Source: Corticium candelabrum
Taxonomy: Eukaryota; Porifera; Homoscleromorpha; Homosclerophorida; Plakinidae
Assembly (NCBI RefSeq): GCF_963422355.1
Contig: NC_085100.1
Span: 2,042,210 to 2,106,209 of the forward strand
Direction of reading: 5' to 3'
Length of the DNA: 64,000 nucleotides
Shown: positions 22,160 to 35,039 of the stretch, piece after piece
Numbering within the stretch: the stretch's first letter is position 1
How the letters are laid out: every line of letters begins with the position of its first letter
Made by a program: the position numbers and the translations under genes
The notes under the pieces: generated by a model
What the model was told of the DNA's origin: nothing
What the model saw: the letters and a program-made list of their open reading frames with translations, nothing else
The model's database searches: none

Positions 22160-23642
22160 ATGCTACACAAAGAGCTGGTGGTGTTGTTCCTTGGACACTG
22201 CATGCTCTTGAGCCTCTGTTCAAGCGATGCTGTACAAAGTGAGTCGAACTGTCGATGTCTCACCATGAGCTCGTTCATATTATAACATTTGACCTAGACA
22301 ATGGAACGTGCCACCATCCCGCCCTGAATGGAACATATAAAGAGAATGAAGCTGTCAGGCTACAATCAGGCTGCCCACCTCAGCCAACTACTCACACTTG
22401 TCAAGCAGATGGAACATGGAAGCCAAAAATTCGCAAAATATGCAAGCAATCTAGTAATTAAATAATCTGTTATTATGTGACGACTAACATGTACTAAATT
22501 GCGTGATGTGTTCTCTGTAGGAAAGTGTAAACATCCTTCCAAATCTGTTAAGGAACGATTTGACGTGAATAATGAAATAAAGATGCCTGCAACCTGCACC
22601 GACTCAACCAATACAAATTCATCTGAAGCATTCACACAGCACGTGTGTCAGCCAAACGGACAATGGAAGCCACGTTACGTGAATCCTTGCAAGCGTAGAA
22701 ACAGGTGCGCCTGCGCTGAACCTCCTCAATATCCAAAGGCTCGACTAGAAACCCTCAAAAGGGCCTGCCCTAGGGAAGGAACTAAAGCCATCTATGGGTG
22801 TCAAAGCAACATGAAAGGAGGAGGAATATTAGTATGCAGAGATGGCCAATGGAGGGGTGATCCAATTCAGTGCCACAAACAAATAAAATCAGGCAACAAC
22901 AATGGTACTGGTTTACAACAATCGACATGCAGTCGCAAAATATGCAAGCAATCTAGTAATTAAATAATCTGTTATTATGTGACGACTAGAATGTACTAAA
23001 TTGTGTGATGTGTTCTCTGTAGAAAAGTGTAAACATCCTTCCAAATCTGTTAAGGAACGATTTGACGTGAATAATGAAATAAAGATGCCTGCAACCTGCA
23101 ATGACTCAACCAATACAAATTCATCTGAAGCATTCACACATCACGTGTGTCAGCCAAATGGACAATGGAAGCCACGTTACGTGAATCCTTGCAAGCGTAG
23201 AAACAGGTGCGCCTGCGCTGAACCTCCTCAATATCCAAAGGCTCGACTAGAAATCCTCAAAAGGGCCTGCCCTAGGGAAGGAACTAAAGCCATCTATGAG
23301 TGTCAAAGCAACATGAAAGGAGGAGGAATATTAGTATGCAGAGATGGCCAATGGAGGGGTGATCCAATTCAGTGCCACAAACAAATGAAATCAGGCAACA
23401 ACAGTGGTACCGGTTTACAACAATCGACATGCAGTCTTGATGAACTCCTACTAAAGGTTCCCCCAGAGATATCCATAGTGGCTGCCAATCAATCAATCTA
23501 TCGAACAAAAAAGAGACTGCAGCTACAATGTGATAAATACAACAAGATCATAGGACCCAAGAGGGTCAAATGTAACCACGGAAAATGGGAATACACTGGG
23601 AAATCCAAACAGCAGGTGCCAAGATGTCACAAGCTCAACTAG
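22160..23642 (+). CDS. Secreted sushi/CCP protein 3 with duplicated exon
   Basis: Four exons (22160-22238, 22298-22453, 22521-22955, 23023-23642) give 429 aa. A signal peptide (MLHKELVVLFLGHCMLLSL) is followed by six sushi-like modules: one in exon 2, a pair in exon 3, the same pair repeated in exon 4, and a last divergent one. Each ends in a pattern like HVCQPNGQWKPRYVNPC or VCRDGQWRGDPIQC. All introns are phase 1, so exon 3 can be gained or lost without a frameshift. Exons 3 and 4 arose by a 502-bp tandem duplication described separately. The donor used by exons 2 and 3 (GTAATT) is followed at once by an in-frame stop, so intron retention would end the protein early. Confidence 0.85.
22431..23434 (+). 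repeat. 502-bp tandem duplication within sushi gene 3
   Basis: Unit 1 (22431-22932) and unit 2 (22933-23434) are direct, abutting copies. By eye they differ at about 13 positions (roughly 2-3%). Each unit holds the end of one exon, the same 67-bp intron, and the start of the next exon with two sushi modules. The coding part stays open in both. Confidence 0.9.
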
Positions 23643-23764
23643 AAACTAACTGTTGGCTTTGGGAAAATTAATGAATACAATTCTAGATTAGTACCTATTA
23701 GATAGAAATTGAAATGATGTCATCAGGTAATAGAGCATGGTAACAGATGAAGCAACTGTACTAT

Positions 23765-23828
23765 TTTATTAGCTGGACCATTGCCATGCAAAACTTTCAC
23801 GATTAAAGCGCTATAACACAGAAATAAA
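23765..23828. promoter_or_regulatory. Crossing poly(A) signals of two convergent genes
   Basis: AATAAA on the minus strand (23765-23770) follows the ZNF608/609-like stop by about 145 bp. AATAAA on the plus strand (23823-23828) follows the sushi gene 3 stop by about 180 bp. If both are used, the 3' UTRs overlap by roughly 60 bp or more. Confidence 0.45.
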
Positions 23829-23913
23829 ACTCATCTCTGCATACATAGGAATCACTATGATTACAACTTAGCTTACAAATCACCTGTTCAAATATAAAAA
23901 GTTACAAGGTCTC

Positions 23914-26377
23914 TCATGTGTTCCCTCCCCTTGCTTTATTCAATTCAGCAGCTGCAATGGATGCTCTCATGTTCAAGTCACTGGCAGGGCCAATAGCATT
24001 AAGTCCTGCAAATCCAATAGGGAAAGCGATATCTCTTCCTAATGAATAATTAGAGAAGTTGGGAAATCCGCCAAACATGTCAGGAAAGAAGGGAAATGGA
24101 GAAAACGCTGTCATGCCTAATGGATGATCACGTGGATTGTTCAACCGTATAGCCTGTTGGTAGTCCTTAGATGCCGACAAGTGACCAAAAACGCTCGAAC
24201 TATTTCTAGGTAGATGACCATCTACACCAGAGCTAACGGAAGGAGACCCAGACATATGGAAGTCAGACAAATTGTGCTCAACTTTCATTCGTTGATTGTC
24301 AGTCTTGTAGCCTGCAGCAGCTGCTTCACCTAATCTAGCATATGGCTCTGGTTTAGATTGTGTAGCAGTTGAAATATCAGCCTTTGCAGGTGACTTGTCA
24401 GCCACTGTATTGTTCAAAGAAGTAAGCCGGTTTTTCCTCATTATATTAGAGGGACTCCTACTTCCTCCAGCAGGAGACACATGCCTATCCGAATGCTGAT
24501 TTGATCTCATCGTTTGTCCTTCATCTCTTGCACTCGGAAATGCTTTTGACCATTCAGTAGGCAGTTGAGCAGTTGTCGTTGTGTTGGCAACAGTTCGTCC
24601 TACTGTTATTCTCTCAATTGCAGGTGTTAGAGATGACTGATGCAACCCTTGCCCTTGTTGAGCTTCACTGCTGTCTCCTGAAGCACCATCCCTACCATGG
24701 ATTTGATTATTGCTGATCTTCAGCGCAGCAGGAAGGCTTCCTTTCAATGGACTCACAGATGTCAATGACCGACCACTTGGACTGTTCACAACAGTGAAAT
24801 TGTTACCAAATGACAACGTATGACCAAATCTTGATTGCTGCATAATAGAAGACATGTCATCTTTCATGCCAGTATCTTCTTTGTTTTCCTGCCCAACATG
24901 AGTAGTCTCCTTCATGGGTGGTGGTGTCTCCTGGCCACTTCCTCCACATTCTCCATCTTCTCTCTTGTCATCCTCTTCACTCTGAACTTGCTGTTTTAGA
25001 CTTCCTCTTGTCGCTTGTCGCTGCTTCATCTTTCTAGATTGCTTTGCGTCTTCAGAGATACTATTCTTTAGCTCATGCTCTTCTTTCTCACTGTTGCCAC
25101 TCCCACACTCAGTCTGTGAGGATATCATCTTCCCTTTGCGTGGATGTTCTTTTGATAAACGTGATTTTGTCTTTTTTGATGCTGGACTCTGCATTGTTTC
25201 ATCAGTCTTCCTCTCTTCATCTTCTGAATCTTGCCCCGTGGCACCAAGTAGTTTTCGTTTCAGATTATGTCGACGAACTATCTGATGGGCACAGGCCAAA
25301 TGATGTTTCAAACTTTTCATGTGCTTGTACTTTCTTGGACAATCAGCTTCGGGACATTCAAAGTACTCTGGCTGTTCACTGGGTGATTCTGGTTTGTTTG
25401 AGTCAGGAGGAGAGGTTTGGTAGGCATTCATTAGTTCCTTGGTTGGTGTTGGTGTCGTGTCTGGTGATCGTTTCTTAGAACGAAGACTTGGTAATGATTG
25501 TTGAGTAGTATTGGAGACCTTGTATTCTTCTCCATTAGAGTCTCCTTGTTCACTTCCCTTACTCTTTACTTCTTGCTCCTCTTCCCCTTCTTCGTGTTCC
25601 TCCTCTTCTTCCTCTTCTTCCTTCTTAGCTCTTGCTGCTCTTCCTCTCCTTCTATTTGTCGGTCTTCCAGGAGATGACTTTTCCTCTCCATTACCCTTGT
25701 CTCTACCTCTAAGACCTTTCCTCTTCCTTGTTCTAACAATTGGTTCCTCTGCTCTCTCTTGACTGATTTCAGCCTCAGCTTCCCCTTCTTCCATCATCCT
25801 CATCCTTGTAATCGAACAGACTAGTAACTGAGTGATATGTGTACGCGACACAAGCACATGCGACGTATGAAAAGTAGCTCACCTGGTCGGAGCCCACTGG
25901 CCTTTCCCCTGTTTGATGAGTGTTCCGGTAAACTCCAATCCGCGCCAGTTGACTCTGACCACAAGCATGTCTATCAAATACACACATATCACTGATGATC
26001 TATGCAAATATCATCAAGTCGAAGACTGCTTCACCGTTGCCTTCGTAGAAAACTTCACCGCTGATCGTCACCGGACTCCCCGCGAGCAACGGAAAAGTGT
26101 CGGGCGCACTCGCTCCCGAATCTTGAGCACGAGCCGTCAGGCCAGCAGCACAACCGCTCTCGACCACATCACATGCAAAGACCTCTTTGCATGAAGACTG
26201 CTGCTGCTGCTCCACTTTGACGCACGCTCCATTGCCTTTCGCTCTCTCGTCGTTCATCTGCGCACCGTCTAGATTCTGTATCTTAGCCACAATGGCAGCG
26301 CCGCCTAAAACAGGCGTGGACGAGCACGACGACGACCGTGAGCCAAGTCTCGCGCTACGTCGTGGATTAGTACTCAT
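23914..26377 (-). CDS. ZNF609: ZNF608/ZNF609/scribbler-type zinc-finger protein
   Basis: Three exons (26035-26377, 25883-25970, 23914-25804) give 773 aa. Exon 2 encodes VVRVNWRGLEFTGTL followed by GQWAPTR, matching the conserved VNVTW-R-x-Y-x-GTL...WAPPR block of vertebrate ZNF608/609 and fly scribbler (brakeless). A Lys/Arg-rich and GRP AT-hook-like stretch (about 165-200), a Glu run (about 206-221), one C2H2 finger (C-x4-C-x12-H-x4-H, about 294-317) and a long Ser/Pro-rich region follow, as in the family. The end has an aromatic motif FSPFPFFPDMFGGFPNF. The family acts as nuclear transcriptional co-regulators and, in vertebrates, with Integrator and cohesin-loading factors. It is shorter than vertebrate members (about 1,400-1,500 aa). 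The symbol denotes family; ZNF608 versus ZNF609 cannot be resolved. Confidence 0.85.
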
Positions 26378-27982
26378 CGCATCAACCTGCACATACATAG
26401 TATAGCCAATACGTAAGTTGTTTACACACGGCTTCCGACACCAGGTGGGTATCACGATCCAGACAACAAAGTCTGTTCACAGATCATCCAACGGGGTCCT
26501 ACCTCTTCGTTTCTTTCTTCATCCACGTGATGATCGTTCATGCTCCACCTCACCGGATCACCTCAACACGCTCCACCTGCCAAATCAAAGCGTCAGCAAC
26601 ACGCCAGAATAAAAGCGTCGCTTCCGAACGATCGATCGCTATTCATCCATTCGGGAGCGACGCGAAGCAGTAGGGACGAGCACACAACACCTAAACGATC
26701 CGACGTCGGAAGCCTTCGCACGTGCCACATCGAAAACCATTCGACGTCTGTTTTCGATCTGCAACTCGCGAGTCGGTAATTTACAGCTTACCTCGACGTA
26801 AGCAGCTCGACTTGACACAAGTACCTGCTTATCAACCGACAGAGAATTGTGAATAACCAGCGGAAGAGAGCAGCGTCACGTGAGTGGGCGGTCCCGTCAT
26901 GCAGATCAGAGGCTGATGTTTATTTTTCGATCCCGCTTGCCAAACTTCGCCTAACGGGTTCTACAGTTCGAGACCACGTAGAGTTAGCTGGTAGCCAGTA
27001 CGTGCCTAAACCGATTCAATGAGACCTAAACCCAAGGTGGCGACAATTACGCGTCCGGCCTTCTCCCCCATGACCGAAACGAAGTTAGAAAGGTAGATAC
27101 TTTGCGACCGCCATTCGCAAACTAAAAAAACGACTGTGCGTCTTACGCATCGAACGAATTCGCCCGATCGGAAGCGATCGGAAGCAAACAGGCAGAGAGC
27201 GGCATCGCTTTGTCCCCCGACTTTGGTCGCGGGAAGGAGGAGTTGAGGTTTCGTCCCGGATTCTCTCGACGTGCTCACAACTGACGCGAAAATCGACAAC
27301 GCGTCGTCGTGTACGATACCCTACGTTGTACACTAACGGTCTTCGCGTCGCGTAACTCGCTCGATGGAGTGAGAAATTGATCGACACAATGGCACATGAA
27401 GCACCTCGGTGATGAACACGCGTAGGGAACTCGGGCGGAAGCCCAAAGTACTGTTGTAACCACCAATACGATCAACAAGTCGTCGTACAACTAGATTGAC
27501 CGCGAAATGCGCAAGAATCGTCGCGAGCAGCAGATAGCACCAACCTCGGGTTTCACTGCTCTTCAAGCCAATCAAGAGATCAATCGATCCGGATGTGTGT
27601 ATGAAAACGGCAACCGTCGAGGAGCGAGGAAGGTCGTTTAGATGGTGTCAGCACGACGGTCGAGCACAAAGCCAAAAGCAGAGGTCAACAGCGCGACAGC
27701 TCGATAGTGCTACACCCTCGACCAATCACAAGATTTCGGGTCGTGACGTAACAGCGACTGCAACAGAGCACGTGCGACTCGGGCGCATTGCCGGACCCCA
27801 CACTGATTCAGTCAGACGCACTCCACCGACCAGACAGTATGTCTTACCTCCACAGCTCCGCCGTCGTCTTACACCGAAATGTCACTAAATCTACACCGTG
27901 GGATCGAGAGGCGTTACGTCTAACGCTTTTCGTCGCAATCGCTCATTACCTGTTGCCTAATTGACTCCCGACCGCCCCAAAC
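26378..27982. other. Intergenic, CpG-richer upstream region
   Basis: Upstream of the ZNF608/609-like gene. CpG dinucleotides are more frequent than in the rest of the window, which suits a promoter or first non-coding exons. Several short ORFs on both strands lack splice-linked context or conserved features and are not called. Confidence 0.4.
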
Positions 27983-28391
27983 ATGCCAGTTCGCGAGCAT
28001 GATAGAAAGTCTATTGCTAAATTTCTGGGAACGAGTGCTGCAGAGATGGACGAAGCAGCACGCGTGTCCAGGTGAGGCTTCGCTTTATTAGTGTAACACA
28101 TCACTTGAGGAAGTCGAGTCCTCTTACACCGGAAATACATAGACATGCACGAGTCATCTGCAGTGCGCACGTAAGCAGCTCTTCACGTTCTAGGTGATCT
28201 TCTCTCATTCTCGCCTCATATCCTAATGACGTAGGAATCGCTGCACAAACAAAGTGAAGAGAGAAATTACCCAACAGAAAATGATTGTCCAGCATGCGCA
28301 TGTTCTAGGCGATGAATGCAAAGACAGTGCTGAAGTACAGATGTCAGTGTATAGACAGAATGGTGATAGGGACTACGTTAGGAAATTCTAA
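27983..28391 (+). CDS. Possible small two-exon gene, antisense to AP4M1 3' end
   Basis: ATG at 27983, exon 1 to 28071 with donor GTGAGG, exon 2 from 28235 (acceptor GTAG) to a TAA at 28389-28391, giving 81 aa. The product is hydrophilic and charged, probably helical (begins MPVREHDRKSIAKFLG; later KVKREITQQKMIVQ), and I do not recognise it. Against it: it is short, exon 2 is antisense to the final AP4M1 exon, and no AATAAA follows closely. It could be chance. A longer version joining ORFs to 28973 is rejected because those are antisense to AP4M1 coding exons. Confidence 0.3.
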
Positions 28392-30048
28392 GAATGTAGT
28401 GTTGTGTGGTGTGCGAGGACACATTACCTGTGTGTGATATAGCGCACCCACCGGAACGGACTGTAGGATCCGCTGCGTTCGAACACCCTCAGGAATCGGA
28501 TGTTCAGACCGGAGCAGACAAACATTGGTATCTCGAAGTCGATGCTGCAGTGTGTACACACAGAAACACTCGTTACACAAACATAAACAACGTAACGAGA
28601 GTGAGTATCTACATCAACAGGACTCATCATGCAATGTGGGTAGACATCACAAACACCACAACTGTGTGCCGCTAAACATTAGAGAGAGATTTCTGACTTA
28701 GTCTTGATTGGAAGAAATATCTGTTAATGTGATTTCACATGCCACAGACTCCCTGCGTTTGTGGCTAACCTCAGAGGTCCAATCTCTTTCCTAGTGGTCT
28801 TGCTCTTTTCAGACACGCTCACCTTCAAGCAACACTATTTAGTCTCATTGTCACAATCAGGAAAAGCTGTTTATGATCCAACTTTGAATTTGGCGTGCTG
28901 TTCTGCGTGGCTGCTGATCTTTTTCATCTTCCAGAGGATTGATTTCTCTAACGCTTTGTATTCCATTGTCTGACTAGCTCCCAACTCTTGAGATACTCTA
29001 TAGTAAAAAGTTAATTAATTAATTAACCCCCACAGTTAGACAAAATGGTGGTCATTCTATTCTGAGCAAAATTACCTTGTCGTTGATTTTGGTACTGGTA
29101 TTCGAACTGTGATGTTCATTGCATGACTACCAGAATAAATACATAGAAATTCAACTCTGTACTGCACATGAGAAACGCACCAGTTTGAAGGAAGATTGCA
29201 GCGCAGGGTTAATGAAATATCAACGGAGGATCTAAAGGACAAACTACATCAGTAAACAGCAAAATAAAGAACAACAGTGAGTCGACCTTGCCGATTCTCC
29301 TTCTTCAACCAGTGGAAATACATTAAATGGCAAAGTGTTTCGAAAGTCACCCGATACTCGATAATTCATGAGGGTAGACTAAAAACAATTATTCAAAGAG
29401 TCATGCATCCATAGACGCATTATTCAATAGGATATTTCCTGCTGGCAGGAACAGCACAATAAACAACACAAGCATTATCTTGTATGTTCTTGTTGTCTCA
29501 GCAGAGTCTGAGCAAACTACAAGAGGTGATCCTGAAATGACTTATTTGAAAAGGTACAGTTCGAAGCCTAACCTACTGACATTTACTCCAAGTGTCATTA
29601 ACCTCCTGGTAGTATCATAAGATTAGTATGAAAGCATCACATTAGAAGAGAATAGCAAGACTTACACCTGTCTATGGCAAGTAGGGATTCTGTTTACTTG
29701 GTACAAATGGCTTCCACAGTGAGATGCTTCTCCTTGACAGTTCCAACCAAATTTGGATTAGAATTCTAAAAAGATGAGCCCCAACCCAATTATACCCAAC
29801 AAGATTTCAAATCAATAGACTCCAACACACAACTATGGTAACTCAATATTATTCTTCCACCTTACTTCTAGGTTTGTTATCTTGTGGATTTACACATGTC
29901 ATCTAGCTGTAATTGTAGCCACCTACCTACATGTAGATGTATTTCAGCAGGCCACATACAGGTGTTCATCCTGTTAGCTCATTAGCCTCATACAAAGTTA
30001 GATAACCACTAAGTGCCTAACTAATGACCACTGAAATCCCTCAGAGCA

Positions 30049-30123
<75 letters not shown>

Positions 30124-30513
30124 ACCTGACCTCACCTACAGGGCACAGTAGATCAAGACATCAAGACTGATCTTATAAGAACATATGGTAGATCCATTGT
30201 AAAAGCAGGTGGTGAAACTTGAGCAAGTGGTTCTCTAATTCCCAATTGGTTCTTTAATTTGTTAAGTCATATAATGCAATAAATAAAGATAGGATCTTTT
30301 AGCTTAACATATTACAATATTTACTATACAATAGTGCAATACGGACATTTTCCATATAAGGTAACTTGATATACTAAATGTTACAGCACCCTGTTTGTGT
30401 GTATAAACATTGGACAAGATCGAGACACTCAATTTGCTCATGATGAACACACACAAACATGTGGAGTGAGTGGTTGACACGACCAAACTCATTTATGGCT
30501 TTGCTTGCGTCTA

Positions 30514-30585
<72 letters not shown>

Positions 30586-32305
30586 GGCCACTAGACAAAG
30601 TGTGCAGCTCAAAGATGCCAACTAGAAAGGTTTAAAGAATTGAATCAGTTTGAAAGATAAATGAACAAATAATTAAATTAAATGACTAATAGTGCACATC
30701 GAGACCTAAAAATTATAATTTGTAAAAAGGTATATTTAGATTCTAGTAAAGAATTAGTATCAACAAACATTAGAAGCAGTAGAGTACCTCCTGTTTTTAC
30801 TTGAAAATAATATATGCCTATATAGGGTGTTTTACACCCTATATATGTGGTTTTACACCCTATATATGTGTTCACACCCTATATATGTGACTAACCTAAT
30901 AAAGTCACGTTCAGTGTGCCATAGACATGCATGTAGTACAAATCTCTGTATTTATCTTGAAAGAAAACATGTTATGTTGTTTCAGTTGGTAAAAGCATAC
31001 AAACAGTTTGCATACTCTCTCTGCTCATATCTAACCATCAACAGAGAATGATAAATACTTAATTAATATGCAGACAATTTTATAGTAAATTTTACACAGT
31101 TGCCCATCATATTTGATGATCACACTTGCTTTACTAATCTTTACTGTTGAGATTGCCATTGTGCATCATTCTTTTGTCTAGTTCATATTTCCACATTTTT
31201 GCAAAATGGTTTGTTGGGTGGGTCATGGTGTTAAAACGTGCTTGAAGGACACCGACAGCACAACTACAGCTGCCAGTCTCATTCTCGTCTCTAATCTCAA
31301 TGTTGTTTCACGTGTCTCTCAGGAAGTCTGGTGTGAGACTAGCTGACAACCAATACTTGAAACACCACAGAAACAGTTACGCTTGTCTGTTTGGTTAATT
31401 AATTAAGCATCTAGTATTCAGTTTACTTTTAACAGTGTGGGTGGAGTGCATCCGTATTGTCAAGTCAAGAGTACCACAAGAGTCCAACCATGTTTGTCTT
31501 AGTCATCCTAGGCATACAGTATGCTTTGTCTCTCAAGTCAGTCATTTGTACTTTCATAAACTCTGAATAAAATTAATTAAAAACTGATAACACTAGTCCA
31601 TCACTAGAACAAAGTAGCAACACACCCTAGTTGATAAAAACAACATATAACATCTGGCTAGTTCCCAATGTATCAATGGTCATTTGATGATAGACGACCA
31701 ACTAATAAATAGAAACAGTCATAAAGAACAAACCAGAAAGAGGATACTATTGATCATTACATCACCAAGCAACAAAGACAAAGATAGCTCAAAGGGATCC
31801 GATCTCACTGCTTCTGATAGCTATAGCTACGCATACAATAACATGTGATAACATTTCTTACCTCTCCGTCTGGTGGCATGATGCTCACTACACGATCTCT
31901 TTCAAACTCTTCCAGATTAACAGCTTCATGAAAACTGCAGTCATCAAGTGTTACACCTAGTGAACCTAGTAGACCCAGAGCATCAGTCTATTACCTCAAT
32001 TAAGTGTAGACATAATAGAAAGGGATGACCTACCAGACCCTCTATCTGTATTCCCAATTACCAAGTCTTCATTTAATCCGAGCCTCACTTCTAAGATATA
32101 TAAAAACATGCATTGAGGAAGGACAACACGTTAATAGATTGCAATGTACCTGAACTGTGAGCTAGGAAGCTCTTCATTTGCAAGCAACCAGCCACTTCAG
32201 CTCGTAGGACAGTTCCCTGCACCGTGTGGCCATAAAGGCAGAATTAGATATACAAACCAACGACCATGAGCAAAAGTAAGACTAAAAAATGTGAGACAGG
32301 TTGAT

Positions 32306-32392
<87 letters not shown>

Positions 32393-32415
32393 CACACACA
32401 CACACACACACGCAT

Positions 32416-32448
<33 letters not shown>

Positions 32449-32449
32449 T

Positions 32450-32509
<60 letters not shown>

Positions 32510-34243
32510 CTGACATCACTAAGACATTAGAGATGATTTCCTAATGGCTCTTCACAAACTCAGCAAAGCTACCACTGTTTCTAGAGACATACAGATATAT
32601 ACCAATACTTTATGCAAATTAATGAATACACAGGCAAGCAAGCAAACAGATCAACTAACACAACCTATGTCATAGGCAAGTCCACAATATTGCTTCTTAA
32701 TTAAGTCCAAAATTCAAATTTGTATTCTGTCTAACATTCAATGTTCCAAGATACAACAAAATGAGAGTGAAAGTTTCAACCAAACATTAAGTGAGTGTGA
32801 CACTGTTTCCAGTCCAATCAACAGTTATGTGCTTGTGTTGTATTGCTCTCAGTATGTCTATGAAGAGAAGTAATAGCACAATGTCTGGCAAATAGTCACA
32901 CACTTCTGCCACCTGCTCATACAACACAATTTCTATTTATCATTTTCATTGCCATCTACCCTACAGCCTGACATTTTTCAGAATACAATTACTTGCAAGT
33001 CTATGAAATTTTCATTCATTCATCTACTTAATTGATTAATAATTTGGCCACATACTCAATCCATGCAGACAGTGCATAATGTACCGTACATCAGCTCCTA
33101 TCAGCACAGTGAGCCTCTCCAACAGATCAACAAAAATTTCATTCTTTTGAGCTCGTTGCTGTTCCAAGCTAACAGCTATCGGTTTGTTCGCAGCAAAGCT
33201 TGGCACACTCTTTTGATTAGAGGCAGGCTGTAAAAACACACACACACAAACAATACATGTACCATTAGTTCAACAATGGCATATCTGTAAGTATCCAAAT
33301 ATTAAGTGAGATGACTTACTAACATGACATGCAAGAACTAGATGTTGATTGAAGCACTTTACATTCGCTTATTGTATATCTTAATCAAGGGCACTGAAGC
33401 ATATCAAAGTGGTCCATCCTAACACATGCTAAAGAACATGGTTGCTCACATGATCTAAAACTACATGAAAGCCAATGACAAACTGCCAAAAATTGTTTCC
33501 ACTGTCAGCACTAGTCAAAATGTGGGACTTGTCATAAATAGCTGAAGGGTCATTTATGATCAACATTCGGTATGGCTAGAATAGGTAATGTCTTTGGGTG
33601 CATCTCCACTAGGGCTTAAAGATGTTTAACTAAAGTGTTTAGGATTCATCGTCGCGTTTCTGCTAGCATTAACTAAACCTGTTTAACTGTAAACCTAAAC
33701 AGCTTTGCTAAACATGTTTTACAGGTAGCCTCGTCCACAGGCGTTCACCTTGCTCCTCCGTGCAGTGCTCGTGCATCACATGACTAGGCTGTCTAGTCAT
33801 GCGATGCGAGAGCGCTGCACGGAGGAGCAAGGCAAATGCCTGAAGACAAGGCTATTTCAGAGGTCGTTTAACAAAAGTGGTTTAGGTTTAACAGTCACGT
33901 GATAGTAACGTGATAGTAAGGAGCATTCCACGACGATCGCACTGTTGTTTCTCTTTCTTTGGAGACTGTTGGAAGAAGACAGAAATAGGCAATGTCTTCT
34001 TCACTCCAGACAGGTGAATGTAGCCTTTCTCCACCAGATCTAGCCTCTCCCACAACCAGCGTTCCATCTACCATTATTGTTGAACATTCCAATGGCTCTT
34101 CAGATGCTCTCACCCACGCACCTTCTGACATAGTGGTGCACATGTGTACTAGAAACGAATTTGCATGGTACAACCAAGTCCGAATAATTATTTTAATAGC
34201 CCAGATAAAATAGACAAGTGGAGACGTAGACTGGGTAGGTCAC

Positions 34244-34300
<57 letters not shown>

Positions 34301-34952
34301 TTTAAACATGTTTAATGTCAAAAACATGCTTAAGAGCAACAAGTGGGAAGACACAGCCGGTCCTGCAATGATGGGAACAGCTGGACCAACTCCAGCATTT
34401 ATTGTATTGGATCTTGTTCCAAATCAAGAATTCTTGTTGATAATAACAATCAACCCTACAGTATACACCCACCAAATAGATTTCAATGGTATTAAACCCT
34501 GACGACAAATATGCAGCATTTTAGGTCCATTTCAAATGTACTACCATGATTTGACTTCACTGTTTCCATATCTGTACTGAAAATAAACAAACAATAAGTA
34601 CGGTAATAAGGGGCAGTCCGTAAATTTCGTATTTTTTTATAAATCCAGATTTGAGACGAAAGGGGTCAGTGGGTAAGCCCAAATCCGAATTCTTAAAAAT
34701 ACGAAATTCAATTACATCATCATATCCTTGTCACCTTTAGTATTAATACTACTACAAATCTACAAGTAACAATTTGCATTTTAAAATTCATTAAACAACT
34801 AGAAGCATCCATGATGGGATTGCACAACTCGTAATATGATGACCTTGAGCTTGACCCAAGTGCTTGTTTGAACTCGTCCAAGATTTTGGCAAGATCTTTG
34901 TTCTGATAATTTCATATTGATATGTTACGCCATTCAAGAAAAAATTATGTTC

Positions 34953-35003
<51 letters not shown>

Positions 35004-35008
35004 GGCAT

Positions 35009-35039
<31 letters not shown>

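Noticed and set aside
23284-25762. ORFs antisense to the sushi 3 and ZNF608/609-like coding exons
   Set aside because: Shadows of real exons; low-complexity Ser/Leu runs mirror the Glu-rich stretch.
27006-27888. Overlapping ORFs on both strands upstream of the ZNF608/609-like gene
   Set aside because: CpG-rich sequence with few stops; no start context, splice partners or recognisable domains.
28443-28973. Plus-strand exons for a membrane protein (hydrophobic LLIFFIFQRI segment)
   Set aside because: They are exactly antisense to AP4M1 exons 13-15, whose translations match the mu-homology domain strongly.
33895-34213. Overlapping ORFs of ~70-90 codons on both strands
   Set aside because: Located inside an inverted-repeat element in an AP4M1 intron; no recognisable transposase motif.
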